From Planotetraspora phitsanulokensis (lineage in GTDB: Bacteria > Actinomycetota > Actinomycetes > Streptosporangiales > Streptosporangiaceae), in assembly GCF_016863295.1 (NCBI RefSeq), contig NZ_BOOP01000032.1, positions 1 to 64,000 of the forward strand: a DNA stretch of 64,000 nt, given 5' to 3'. Below, one piece after another: positions 20,653 through 29,628 of the stretch (its first letter is position 1; every line of letters starts with the position of its first letter). The notes under the pieces were generated by a model, which saw only the letters and a list, made by a program, of their open reading frames with translations, searched no databases and had not been told where the DNA came from. A program made the translations under genes and the position numbers.

Positions 20653-21741
20653 GTGAGCACGCAATCGCACAGATCCCCGTCGGCCTGGCGCGACGTGCGT
20701 CGTCACCTCAACGAGCACCGTCACGAGCTCGCACGTGCCGCCGACCGGCTCTATCCGGACGTGCCCAAGGTCGGATCGACACATCTGCTGACCAGGCAGG
20801 CATGGACGCCGGCTCAGCCCATCGAGCTGCACAGGATCGGCCTGCGATGGATCGACCGGCCTTCTCCCGTGGCCGTGACCGGTCGTGAAGTGGAGGCCGT
20901 GTCCGTGCTTCCGCCGGGCATCTCCTCGTATGCCGAGGCGATGGAGGCCCTGGACAGGCCCCGGCTGTTCGAGAACCGCACGTGCTACCGCCTGCTCGAC
21001 GTGGCCTGGCCGGAGATGAGTTTCACCCGCGGCCACTATTTCGACGGGGTCGACGTCGGCGAGACCGTCGCCCACGAGTTCGCCTCGGCCCGGCTGCTGA
21101 ACGAGACCGAGCTGCCTTTCCGCGGACTCGTCGCCGATCCCACGTCCCTGAGCTCCCGGGTCGCGCTCCCCGCGGTGTCCATGCTGACGTTGCGGCGCGA
21201 CAGCCGTACCGGGGACATGACGTTCGTGCTCCACTGGCGTGACCCCGCCCGGGTCGCGCACGGAGGTGGGCTCTACCAGGTCATGCCCGTCGGAGTGTTC
21301 CAACCCTCCGAGGAGGGCGCCCACGCGGAGACCGCCGACTTCGACCTGTGGAAGTGCGTGGTACGCGAGTACGCCGAGGAGTTCCTCCGGCGATCGGAGG
21401 TGTACGGCGACGCGTTCGACTACGAAACCTGGCCCCTCTACCGGCAGTTGACCGACGCCCGTGAGGACGACCGGCTGCGGTCGTTCGTCCTGGGCATCGG
21501 AGTGGACCCCCTCACCTTCGCCACGGACATCCTGGCGGTCACCGTGATCGAGGCGGACACCTTCGACGCCGTCTTCGGCGACATCGCCACATCGAACGAA
21601 GAGGGACGCGTCATCGGCGCGCAGGGCATCCCGTTCGATGACGACTCGGTGAGCCGGTACGTCCACGATGAGCCGATGCAGGCGGCCGGCGCGGCCGTCC
21701 TCGAACTCGCCTGGAAGCACTTCCGGACCCTCGAGTCCTGA
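20653..21741 (+). CDS. Uncharacterised actinomycete protein, free-standing version of a domain seen in XRE-type regulators
   Basis: 362 residues from GTG 20653 (CGGAG 9 bases upstream). Recognisable blocks are WRDVRRHLNEHRHELARAAD, LLTRQAWTPAQPIEL, LFENRTCYRLLDV, ELPFRGLVADPTSL, FVLHWRDPARVAHGGG, VMPVGVFQPSEE and WKCVVREYAEEFL. From memory this pattern occurs C-terminal to XRE helix-turn-helix domains in streptomycete proteins of unknown function. Here no helix-turn-helix precedes it. REYAEE is faintly Nudix-like, but the full Nudix box is absent. Function unknown. Confidence 0.75.
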   Translation: MSTQSHRSPSAWRDVRRHLNEHRHELARAADRLYPDVPKVGSTHLLTRQAWTPAQPIELHRIGLRWIDRPSPVAVTGREVEAVSVLPPGISSYAEAMEALDRPRLFENRTCYRLLDVAWPEMSFTRGHYFDGVDVGETVAHEFASARLLNETELPFRGLVADPTSLSSRVALPAVSMLTLRRDSRTGDMTFVLHWRDPARVAHGGGLYQVMPVGVFQPSEEGAHAETADFDLWKCVVREYAEEFLRRSEVYGDAFDYETWPLYRQLTDAREDDRLRSFVLGIGVDPLTFATDILAVTVIEADTFDAVFGDIATSNEEGRVIGAQGIPFDDDSVSRYVHDEPMQAAGAAVLELAWKHFRTLES

Positions 21742-22118
21742 CCGCGTCGGTCTCTTCTCTCGTCTCACTCCCTCGCTGCTTCGCTGGCTGACGAGACACC
21801 CTCTGGTCAAGGCTTGCGCGCCGATGAATTCCTTGAGCCGACGAGAAAATCTTCGGTGTGTACGGCTTTGGGGCGTCTGTGGCCGCGCATTCAGGTCGCG
21901 TTCGCTGCCCGGCAATGTCATACGCACACGATCGGACCGATCCAATTCGGGTTGATTCATATGCGAGTCGACTGATTACCCGATCCCGTCATTTTCTCCG
22001 GCATTTCAGCGGCGAATTCCACTGAATCGCCGGACCGTTTCCTGACCCCTACTACGGGCTACCGGGCCGTCCACTGGATCCCGACACACCTCGATCCGAC
22101 TCTGCACAAGGAGTTCTC
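21742..22118. other. Gene-free gap before the RTX protein
   Basis: 377 bases without a convincing gene. A weak stem (TCTCGTC 21758-21764 with GACGAGA 21790-21796) follows the preceding stop. A perfect palindrome GATCGGaCCGATC lies at 21930-21942. The rest is somewhat less GC-rich than the surroundings and should contain the promoter of the secreted protein. Confidence 0.6.
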
Positions 22119-23981
22119 GTGAAGCGTGTTCGTGTCCGCAAAAGCAGGGCCTTACAGGCTCTGGCCTTGACCGCTTTCCTGTCCGCCTCTCTGGTGTCTC
22201 CGCTGTCGCCGACCAGCGCCGCGGAGGCCGCCGCCGCCGTGCTGCCGAGCCCGCCGCTTCCGGCGGCGACAATCGCGGTCTACTCCGGGAGTTACGGCGA
22301 CAACGTGTGGCCCGCCGACGGCCGCTACAACGCACCCACCATCAGCGCCGACGGCAACACGATCGCCTACACCTACACGGACTGGAGCCCCGTCCACTCC
22401 GACTACAACGCGTGGCGGACCCACGGCATCGTGCTGAACCGGAAGACCGGGACGTCCGTCTGGCTCCCTGATCTCAACCAGGAAGCCCGCGTCCAACTCA
22501 GCGAAGACGGCAGCAAGGCGGTCTACCTCACCCGATGCCGTGCCTCGTGCGGCCCTCAGCTGTACGTCAGGGACATCGCCACGGGAGTCGAGACCCGGCT
22601 GGATGTGCCCGACGGCACGAAGCAGAACTCTGTGGGCGCGGTTTCCTACGACGGGGCGCGCACCGTCGTGTACCGGTCGGGGCTGCCTCAGGTGCCGGGA
22701 GCGGGATCCAACCAGTGGTACCTACGCGACCTGGTATCCGGAGACGTCAAACTGCTGAGAGATCCTCATGCCCCCGCGTACATCGCCGGGCTGACCAGCT
22801 TCGGTTCGGCGGTCAGCCCTGGGGGCCGGTTCATCGCGATCAGTTGGATGGATGCGAGCGGTGAATGGGTGTCGGTCCACGATCAGGTGACCGGGACGTA
22901 CACGCGGGTGACGCAAATCTTCTCGGGGGCGGTCCACGGGGGGTTCACCTCGATCGGCGGCATCAGCAACAGCGGCAAGCTGGCGTTCATCACCGAGGAA
23001 CAATTGGTGCCCGAGGACACCGACACCTTCGCCGACGCCTACGTCAAGGATTTGGTGACCGGGACCGTCACCCTGGCGCCCTTACAAGGCTCAGTCCCAG
23101 TGGACGCCACCATCACTGCGAACGGCCGGTACATGCTCTACAGGCAAGACTCCACCGGTTATGTGCTCTGGAATCTCGAGACGGACACGAGGCGGTTCCT
23201 GACCGGCATGGACGGACAGCGGTCCTCCGTGTGGGGAGACAGCAACGGTCCGGTGTTGTCCCGCGACGGCCGCTACCTGGCGACGCGCACCTCAACCGAA
23301 GTGCGCGAGGGGGGCATCGCTCTGCGTGACCAGGCGCAGGACTGTGCGGGTGACTTCGCGACCATCACGGGCTCCGGCACCATATACGGCTCCCCCGGGG
23401 ACGACGTCATCTACGGGTCGCCCGGCTCGGACACCGTCTACGGCTATGGCGGGAACGACGTGATCTGCGGGATGGGCGGCGACGACGTCATCGACGGCGG
23501 TCCGGGCGCGGACGCCCTCTACGGCGGCGACGGCGACGACCGGATCGAGGGGAACGAGGGTGACGACGTCGTCGAGGGCGGTGTGGGCGCCGACAGCATG
23601 AACGGCGGCACCGGCACCGACGCGCTGCTGTACCGCTACGCCACCTCCGGCGTCGACGTGAGCCTGCAGCGGGTGACTCCCAACGGCATGCCGGGCGAGG
23701 GCGACCAGGTCTTCAACGACTTCGATCAGATCTACGGCACGGCCTACGACGACACCATCAGCGGCAGTGACGCCGGCGACACCCTGGTCGGCATGGGCGG
23801 CGACGACCTGCTGCTCGGCCAGGGAGGCGACGACAGGCTCTGGGCCGACGTCGGCAATGACGTCCTGGTCGGGATGGCCGGCGACGACTACCTCAACGGC
23901 GGGTACGGCACGGACTCCTGCGCCGGCGGCACCGGAACCAACACCTTCGCCGACTGCACCTACACCTCGAACGTCTCCTGA
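22119..23981 (+). CDS. Secreted beta-propeller protein with C-terminal RTX (calcium-binding) repeats
   Basis: 620 residues from GTG 22119 (AAGGAG 5 bases upstream). Signal peptide with basic start (KRVRVRKSRALQALAL) and cleavage near TSAAEA. Residues about 50-415 have repeated NAPTISADGNTIAYT / RVQLSEDGSKAVYLT / VGAVSYDGARTVVYRS / GSAVSPGGRFIAIS units, a TolB/WD-like propeller. From about 425 the glycine-aspartate nonapeptides GGDDVIDGGPGADALYGGDG and similar form RTX calcium rolls, in two blocks separated by about 55 residues. Unlike Gram-negative RTX toxins it has an N-terminal Sec-type signal and no type I context. Probably an extracellular binding protein; target unknown. Confidence 0.88.
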   Translation: MKRVRVRKSRALQALALTAFLSASLVSPLSPTSAAEAAAAVLPSPPLPAATIAVYSGSYGDNVWPADGRYNAPTISADGNTIAYTYTDWSPVHSDYNAWRTHGIVLNRKTGTSVWLPDLNQEARVQLSEDGSKAVYLTRCRASCGPQLYVRDIATGVETRLDVPDGTKQNSVGAVSYDGARTVVYRSGLPQVPGAGSNQWYLRDLVSGDVKLLRDPHAPAYIAGLTSFGSAVSPGGRFIAISWMDASGEWVSVHDQVTGTYTRVTQIFSGAVHGGFTSIGGISNSGKLAFITEEQLVPEDTDTFADAYVKDLVTGTVTLAPLQGSVPVDATITANGRYMLYRQDSTGYVLWNLETDTRRFLTGMDGQRSSVWGDSNGPVLSRDGRYLATRTSTEVREGGIALRDQAQDCAGDFATITGSGTIYGSPGDDVIYGSPGSDTVYGYGGNDVICGMGGDDVIDGGPGADALYGGDGDDRIEGNEGDDVVEGGVGADSMNGGTGTDALLYRYATSGVDVSLQRVTPNGMPGEGDQVFNDFDQIYGTAYDDTISGSDAGDTLVGMGGDDLLLGQGGDDRLWADVGNDVLVGMAGDDYLNGGYGTDSCAGGTGTNTFADCTYTSNVS

Positions 23982-23997
23982 CACCGGTTCCCCGGCG

Positions 23998-24036
23998 CGT
24001 CGCCCGGCATCGAGCACAGCTCCGTGCCGGGCGACG
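23998..24036 (+). terminator. Hairpin after the RTX protein gene
   Basis: CGTCGCCCGGCA (23998-24009) pairs perfectly with TGCCGGGCGACG (24025-24036), loop 15 nt. It lies between convergent genes and could serve both. Confidence 0.7.
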
Positions 24037-24067
24037 TCGCCGGTGGGCGGCCCGCAGTAGGGGGTCT

Positions 24068-24661
24068 TCAGGCAGAAGAGTCCCGGTACGTGGCGATGAT
24101 CACGCCGGTCCCCGTCGTCGTGGAGTCGGCCAACCGCAGACCGGACAGGGCCGGCCCGGAGCCGGGGAACAGCCTGCGCCCCGTCCCCAGCACCAGAGGG
24201 TGGATCATCAGCACGTACTCGTCGACCAGGTGACGCGGCATGAGCGACTGGACCAGCCGCCCGCTTCCGAACACCACCAGGTTCTCCTCCAGTTCCTCCT
24301 TGAGCACGGCCACGGCGTCGGCGGCGTCTCCCTTGAGAAGGGTGGAGTTCTGCCAGGTCAGTGGTTCGGTCAGCGTGGTCGACGCGACGTACTTCTGGAC
24401 GCGGTTCAGCGCCTCGGTGAACGGGTTCTGCCCCTGCTTGGGCCAGTAGTCCGCGAAACGCTCATAGGTGGTCCGGCCGACCAGAAGGGACCAGGTGCTC
24501 GACATCCGTGCGCCCATCGCCTCCTGCATGGCCGGGTCCTGACCCCGGTCGCTCGCCCAGCCGCCGTACGGGAAACCGTCACGGCGATCCTCGTCGGGGT
24601 GTCCCGGCGCCTGCATCACACCGTCGAGCGTCAGGTGTTCGATGACGATGACCTCGCCCAT
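24068..24661 (-). CDS. Dihydrofolate reductase-like (RibD C-terminal domain) protein
   Basis: 197 residues. VIVIEHLTLDGVMQAPGHPDED at the N-terminus, LLVGRTTYERFADYWP (about 60-75), NLVVFGSGRLVQSL and DEYVLMIHPLVLGTGRRLF are the RibD_C/DHFR-like signature for an NADPH-dependent reductase. Substrate unknown; these stand-alone genes are common in actinomycetes. A similar gene is at 34888. Convergent with the RTX gene. Confidence 0.9.
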   Translation of the reverse strand: MGEVIVIEHLTLDGVMQAPGHPDEDRRDGFPYGGWASDRGQDPAMQEAMGARMSSTWSLLVGRTTYERFADYWPKQGQNPFTEALNRVQKYVASTTLTEPLTWQNSTLLKGDAADAVAVLKEELEENLVVFGSGRLVQSLMPRHLVDEYVLMIHPLVLGTGRRLFPGSGPALSGLRLADSTTTGTGVIIATYRDSSA

Positions 24662-24709
24662 GATGTCTCTCCCTCAGCCGGCCGCCGGATCGTCCGGCGT
24701 TCTCGCCGT

Positions 24710-25119
24710 CTACACGAACGGCCGGGCGACGGATCGACAGAGGCCGTCATCCGATGACAAGGCCGAGGAGTCCGAGGACGGTGCCGAGGGGGGAGACCCT
24801 GTGACGGCGTAGAGCAGTTGCACCGCCGCGGCTCCCCACCGGCCGGTCGCGACCAGCCAGTTCGGAAGGTGCCGGCCCAGGCCTGAACCGAGGCCAGGGC
24901 GAGGGCGACGGTGAGCAGCCGCAGTCCCGTGGCCATCAGCGCGATCCGTCCTCCCTCGTGGAGAGGCACTCCGCGCATCAGCTGGTTGTAGCCCGTCGCG
25001 GCCAGGACGACGGCGCAGAAGGCTCCGATCCAGCATGCGGCCCAGTAGGCGGGCCACGACGCGGCCGGCCGCGAAGGTGCGGAGTCGATACCGGTCGCAG
25101 GCATGGTCGCGGTGGTCAT
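24710..25119 (-). pseudogene. Frameshifted small membrane protein (DUF3995-like)
   Basis: ATG 25119 has AGGAGG 6 bases upstream. The first frame gives a convincing membrane protein up to LLTVALALASVQAWAG, then turns into Arg/Pro/Ser-rich sequence. The neighbouring frame, meaningless before, continues from the same point with HLPNWLVATGRWGAAAVQLL and ends at 24710. The switch is near 24870-24885. A single-base indel has broken the gene (or there is a sequencing error). The family assignment is tentative. Confidence 0.6.
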
Positions 25120-25338
25120 GAGGCCTCCTGTCAGCGGGCACATTCAGATTGCCGCTTTCCAGTCAGCTGCCGTATCGGGCGAGACCCGGAGCCGTACGAC
25201 TGTCCGGTAGCCGGCCCAATCACCGTCTACTTACTGCTCACAGCTGGGACGGAAACGTGCCGCCGCCAGGCGGTATCCGGTTCATATGCTTGAGCCCCCA
25301 TTCGTGACCATGGAAAACAGGAAGCTAAAGTCGAGGCC

Positions 25339-27396
25339 ATGTCTTCGGGGGGAGCGAACAAGCCGGGGCTGCTGGGACGGCGGCTGCACGGCGCGCGAAA
25401 GGCCGCTTTCGTGGGGCGGGCGGAGGAGTTGGCTCTCTTCGGTTCGGTGTTGTACGGCGGCGGCTGCAGTGTGTTGTGGGTCCACGGGCCGGGGGGCATC
25501 GGCAAGTCCACGTTGCTGCGCCGGTTCGCCCATGAGGCGGCGCGTTCCGGGCGCTCGGTGGTCATGCTGGACGGGCGCACTGTCGCGGCCTCGCCTGACG
25601 CGTTCGAGGCCGAGGCCCTTCCGGTGCTGCATGACGAGCGGACGGTGCTGCTGATCGACACCTTCGAGCGCATCCAGGGGCTGGAGGGCTGGTTTCGGGA
25701 GCGGTTCCTGCCCCGGTTGCCGGTCGGGGCGCTGGTGGTGGTGGCGGGCCGGACTCCGCCGGACATGACATGGCAGGCCGATCCCGGCTGGGCGGACGCG
25801 CTGGAAGTGGTCACGCTGCGGGAGTTGGCCACCGATGATGCCCGCGCGTTGATGGTCGCCCGTGGAGTGTCGCTGGATCTGCATGAGCCGTTGCTGGCCT
25901 TCGCCGGGGGCAATCCCCTGGCGTTGTCGCTGGGCGCGGCGGTGGCCGCCAAGGATCAGCAGGCCAGCGCCCGCTGGGCGCCCGATCAGGACGTGGTCGC
26001 GACCTTGCTCGACCAGTTGGTCGGCGACGTCCCCTCCACAGCGCATCGGCAGGCGCTGGAGGTGTGCGCGCACAGCTACATGACCACCGAGGATCTGCTG
26101 CGTGCGGTCGTTCCCGGCGACGTCGCGCCGTTGTTCTCCTGGCTGCGGCGGTTGCCTTTCGTCGAGTCCACCGCGCTCGGCCTCCACCCGCACGACGTGG
26201 TGCGAGAAGTGCTGGAGGCCGATCTGCGCTGGCGCGACCCACAGGGGCACGCCACCATGCACGAGCGCATCCGTGCCCACCTCAATGACAAGGTCTGCAC
26301 AGCCGCCGATCACGACGTGCTGGCCGCCGCCGGATCCCTGTGGTTCCTGCACCGCCGCGATGCCATGATCTCCGCCTTCCACACCTGGAGCGCCCGGGGC
26401 GAGGCGCAGGAGAGCCCCTTCCGCCCGGAGGACATCGACGCGTTGATACGCGTGGCGACCGCCGCCGACAACGAGGAGTCGGCGGCTCTGGCCGCCTATT
26501 GGGCCGAACGGCAACCCCAGGCATTCCGCGTCTACCGGTGGACGGAGACCGGCGAGCCCGTCGCCTTCTGTGCTTGGCTGAGTCTGGAAGAACCGGACGA
26601 CGACGAGATCGCCGCCGACCCGGTCGTCGCGGCCGCCTGGGCGTACGCCCGCGCCACCGCCCCGCTGCGCGCAGGCGAACACCTCGCCATCGGACGATCC
26701 TGGATCCTGGCGCCCTACCGGGCGAGCTCTCCTGTGACGGATCTGATCCAGTGGCGTGGCGTCGGCCATTGCCTTCGCGCAGAACGCATGTCCTGGTCCT
26801 TTGTGGTCAAGCAGGATGCGGACTTCTACCGTGCCCTTATGCGCCACTACGACCTGCACGAGATCGCGGAACGGCCGCGCCTGGGCGAGTGCGAGTACGG
26901 CGTCTTCGCCCACGACTGGCGTGCGGTGCCTGTCAAAGCATGGCTCGACCGCCTCAACAGGCTCCAGGAGCATGGATCGCGGGAGCCGGCCGACCTGGCA
27001 TCCACCACCCTGGCCGTGCTCTCCCAGGACGAGTTCGCCGATGCCGTCCGCAACGGACTACGGCGCCTCGGTCACCCCAGCGCACTCGCCGCCAGCCCAC
27101 TGGCCCGGACCAGGCTGATCGCCGAGCACTGTCAGCGCGATCCCGCCACGGCCCTGCGTCACGTGCTCGAGCGCGCCATCGAGCACCTGGGCGACGACCC
27201 GCGTGCACACAAGCTCCACCGGGCCCTGACCGTCACCTACCTCCGAGGGGCGCCCACCCAGGAAGCCGCCGCGGAGCGGCTCAATTTGCCGTTCACCACC
27301 TATCGCCGACACCTCACGACCGGGATCGAACGCATCTGTACGGATCTGTGGCACCGCGAACTCTACGGAACGGTGCGTGAGACCGCGGCGCGGTGA
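25339..27396 (+). CDS. STAND-type ATPase with C-terminal helix-turn-helix-like domain
   Basis: 685 residues. FVGRAEELALF, then Walker A HGPGGIGKSTLLRRF (about 49-63), Walker B TVLLIDTFE (about 101-109) and FAGGNPLALSLG typify STAND regulators. Residues about 385-540 form a second unit (FRVYRWTETGEPVAFCAWLS, GRSWILAPYR) that is reminiscent of an acyltransferase fold, but this is uncertain. The last 60 residues (TYLRGAPTQEAAAERLNLPF, TYRRHLTTGIERI) look like a sigma-region-4-type helix-turn-helix. No gene partner on either side is obvious. ATG 25339 is used. Confidence 0.8.
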   Translation: MSSGGANKPGLLGRRLHGARKAAFVGRAEELALFGSVLYGGGCSVLWVHGPGGIGKSTLLRRFAHEAARSGRSVVMLDGRTVAASPDAFEAEALPVLHDERTVLLIDTFERIQGLEGWFRERFLPRLPVGALVVVAGRTPPDMTWQADPGWADALEVVTLRELATDDARALMVARGVSLDLHEPLLAFAGGNPLALSLGAAVAAKDQQASARWAPDQDVVATLLDQLVGDVPSTAHRQALEVCAHSYMTTEDLLRAVVPGDVAPLFSWLRRLPFVESTALGLHPHDVVREVLEADLRWRDPQGHATMHERIRAHLNDKVCTAADHDVLAAAGSLWFLHRRDAMISAFHTWSARGEAQESPFRPEDIDALIRVATAADNEESAALAAYWAERQPQAFRVYRWTETGEPVAFCAWLSLEEPDDDEIAADPVVAAAWAYARATAPLRAGEHLAIGRSWILAPYRASSPVTDLIQWRGVGHCLRAERMSWSFVVKQDADFYRALMRHYDLHEIAERPRLGECEYGVFAHDWRAVPVKAWLDRLNRLQEHGSREPADLASTTLAVLSQDEFADAVRNGLRRLGHPSALAASPLARTRLIAEHCQRDPATALRHVLERAIEHLGDDPRAHKLHRALTVTYLRGAPTQEAAAERLNLPFTTYRRHLTTGIERICTDLWHRELYGTVRETAAR

Positions 27397-27582
27397 TGGG
27401 ACGCAAGGCAGGTCTCGCGTCGCCCGGCTAGCCGGTGGGCAGAAATCGGTCACCAAGTGGCATGGCGGATGGACACCCGTTCCCGGCATCGTCCTGCTCG
27501 TCAAGGCCACGGATCGGGGCTGAAGCACGCCCCGGCATCCGTGTGCCTCCCCGACGGGCAGGATCGGACTAAACGGACACCA

Positions 27583-27948
27583 ATGCGTATTGTTGGCCTC
27601 ATCGGTGGGCTCAGCTGGGAATCGACGCTCATCTACTACAAGTTCTTCAATCAGCGGGTACGAGAACGCCTGGGCGGCAGCCACTCGGCGAACAGCCTGA
27701 TCTGGTCGGTCGGCTACACGATCGTCGAAGGCTGGATCTTCGCCGATCGCTGTGACGAGGTGAGCACGCTGCTGGCCGACGCCGGCGCGACGCTGGAGCG
27801 GTTCGGCGCCGACATGCTCCTCATCTCCGGCAACACCTTCAACCGTGTGACCGATCAGGTGGCCGAGGGCGGCTCAGTGTTCCCGAGCACCCGAATGGAC
27901 GCGGAGGCGGCCGCAGACTTCGCCCTCGCTCCCGCCACCCATGCCTGA
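27583..27948 (+). pseudogene. C-terminally truncated aspartate/glutamate racemase family remnant
   Basis: 121 residues beginning with the family hallmark RIVGLIGGLSWESTLIYYKF and RVRERLGGSHSANSLIWSV. Intact members have about 230 residues and two catalytic cysteines. Here the first one (usual context CTNTMHKV) is replaced by SGNTFNRV and the whole second half is missing. The protein should be inactive as racemase; decay is the simplest reading. Confidence 0.75.
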
Positions 27949-28132
27949 CATGGCAGCCGACGGCCTGGGCGCGGGCCACGTGAGCCACTGCGCTACATTC
28001 TCGCCCGGCGTCCTGAACCGCCTCGGCCTGCCTGGCCGTACCGTGTCCGGACCCTGTTCGCCGAGCCCGTGTGCGATGGAGACCGGGCGCTCGGCAATCG
28101 TGATTCATCAACCCAGAGATCGGAAGTTCGTA

Positions 28133-28858
28133 GTGTCGCGACGTCGTACCACCCGCTGGACCGTCAACCGAGGAAAGGCGGTGGCGCTGCTCGTCGTCTA
28201 CGGGGCAGTGATCCTCACCGGTATCTCGGCCTGCGGGTCCTCGTCGCCGGACGCCCCCGTGGCGGCGAGTTCCCCGTCGGAGACCTCACCGGTCGCGTCG
28301 ACCCCGGCCGACGCCGTGCCGAGCACGAGCAAAACTCCGATCGCCACGCCGCCTGTCACGCGGCCTGCCACGCCGCCCGCCCCCGTCGACGACGGCACCC
28401 CCGCGGCGGCGCCGGCCTGCAAGGCGACCGACCTCAAGGTGACACTCACCGAACAGCCGCAACGACGTGAGGGCGACAGCCGGATGGCGCTCGTCCACCT
28501 GGTGAACACGTCCAGTCGCACCTGCAACGTGGGCGGCTGGCCAGTGATCGCGCTCGTGAACGCGGCCGACGAGGCGGTGACCGTGCCGACGAAGAATGTC
28601 GCCCAGCCGGGCAAGTCGGTGCCGGCCGACCTGACCTCGCGCGGGGGAGCGTTCGCCGGTATCAAGTGGTCGATCTGCGAAAAGGCGGCCGCTGACTGCC
28701 CGACCGGCAACACCGTGAAGGTCGGCCTCACGAAGGGCGGGCTGCTCGTGGTGGCCGCCCTGGAGGGCTTCCCGAACCCGGAGCAGTCCGGCCTCACCTT
28801 CGAATCGCTCCAGGTCGGCACGATTCAGCCGGCCGCCCAGGGCGTCGTCGCCTGGTGA
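28133..28858 (+). CDS. DUF4232 lipoprotein
   Basis: 241 residues from GTG 28133. Basic N-terminus, hydrophobic helix and lipobox ISAC (LTGISACGSS), then a Thr/Pro/Ser-rich linker of about 60 residues and the DUF4232 domain (CKATDLKVTLTEQPQR, LVHLVNTSSRTCNVGGWPVI, AFAGIKWSICEKAAADCP) with four cysteines that can form two disulfides. Exported and anchored outside the membrane. Function unknown. Confidence 0.85.
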   Translation: MSRRRTTRWTVNRGKAVALLVVYGAVILTGISACGSSSPDAPVAASSPSETSPVASTPADAVPSTSKTPIATPPVTRPATPPAPVDDGTPAAAPACKATDLKVTLTEQPQRREGDSRMALVHLVNTSSRTCNVGGWPVIALVNAADEAVTVPTKNVAQPGKSVPADLTSRGGAFAGIKWSICEKAAADCPTGNTVKVGLTKGGLLVVAALEGFPNPEQSGLTFESLQVGTIQPAAQGVVAW

Positions 28859-28933
28859 CCCGGGCCCCGGCGCGGGCGGTGCCGATCGCCCCCTGATCAC
28901 GCGTCGCCCGCCGCTGGGCAATCATGGTTCTGT

Positions 28934-29042
28934 CGTCCACTGTGGACGGTATGGATCCCCGCCGAGGAGATGGCGTGGACAGGCGTACGGTTCCGCACCT
29001 GAACAGTCCGGACGCCCCGAGCCGATCCTGGCCGGGGCGTCC
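28934..29042. promoter_or_regulatory. Palindrome and long hairpin in the gap after the lipoprotein
   Basis: CGTCCACtGTGGACG (28934-28948) is a perfect 7-1-7 palindrome. GGACGCCCCG (29010-29019) pairs with CGGGGCGTCC (29033-29042) with a 13-nt loop. The hairpin may terminate transcripts; the palindrome could be a binding site but no intact gene follows it. Confidence 0.5.
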
Positions 29043-29140
29043 ATGAGGGCTCGCATTGGCACGCCGTCAACACGGGGCCTCGCCCGAAGCGGGGCTTCCC
29101 GTCATCCACGAGAGGCGTCACTCCAGCAGGCTCGCCCGGA

Positions 29141-29524
29141 TCACGCCGCGGTGACCCCGGAGCCGGCGGTCTCGGGCACTCCGGGCATCGCGGACTTCAT
29201 GCCGCCGACCCGCCAGAGGCCGTACGCCGCGACAGCGGCGCCCAGGGCCATCACGCAGACGCTCACGACCTCGGGGACGCCGCCTGTGACGACGTTGTCT
29301 CCGACGATGCCGGCCGCGAAGAGAACGGGCGCGATGAACGAGGTCACGCCACGGCGCACCAGTGCGATCAGCACCAGCAGCATGGAGAGCATCCCCAGGA
29401 ACACGTAGTAGGTCACCGGCACGGCCCACAGCCCTGGGCCCTGGAAGCGCTCCACGACGAATTGCTCCATCGCCGTCTGGTTCAGACCGGAGGCCCCGGT
29501 CTCGACCAGAACCAGGTGGAACAT
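29141..29524 (-). pseudogene. Probable 5'-truncated membrane protein gene
   Basis: 127 residues with three to four hydrophobic segments ([54 protein letters not shown]). It begins abruptly with [12 protein letters not shown] exactly where a plus-strand kinase remnant begins, so its original 5' end has probably been lost at a rearrangement junction. No Shine-Dalgarno sequence precedes the ATG. It could still be expressed. Confidence 0.55.
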
Positions 29525-29628
29525 TGCGGGAGCGGGTCGCGATGTACGGCGGGCGGCTGCTGGCCGAACCGCGCGGGCCGGGATTCGTCGTGCACGCCGC
29601 CTTCCCGGCCACGGAGCGAGTGTCGTGA
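29524..29628 (+). pseudogene. Last 34 codons of a histidine kinase
   Basis: The frame [27 protein letters not shown] is the C-terminal ATPase block of NarL-type kinases (compare GMRERAALLNGTLEAGGQKG at the kinase of 4004). Its stop overlaps the GTG of the regulator (GTGA, 29625-29628), as in intact systems. Everything upstream of the block is missing. Confidence 0.8.

Noticed and set aside
20653-21741. Nudix hydrolase assignment from VVREYAEEFL
   Set aside because: Only the REYAEE core fits; the Gly and spacing of the Nudix box are missing.
25282-26973. Minus-strand open frame opposite the STAND ATPase
   Set aside because: His/Arg/Gln-rich antisense reading without motifs.
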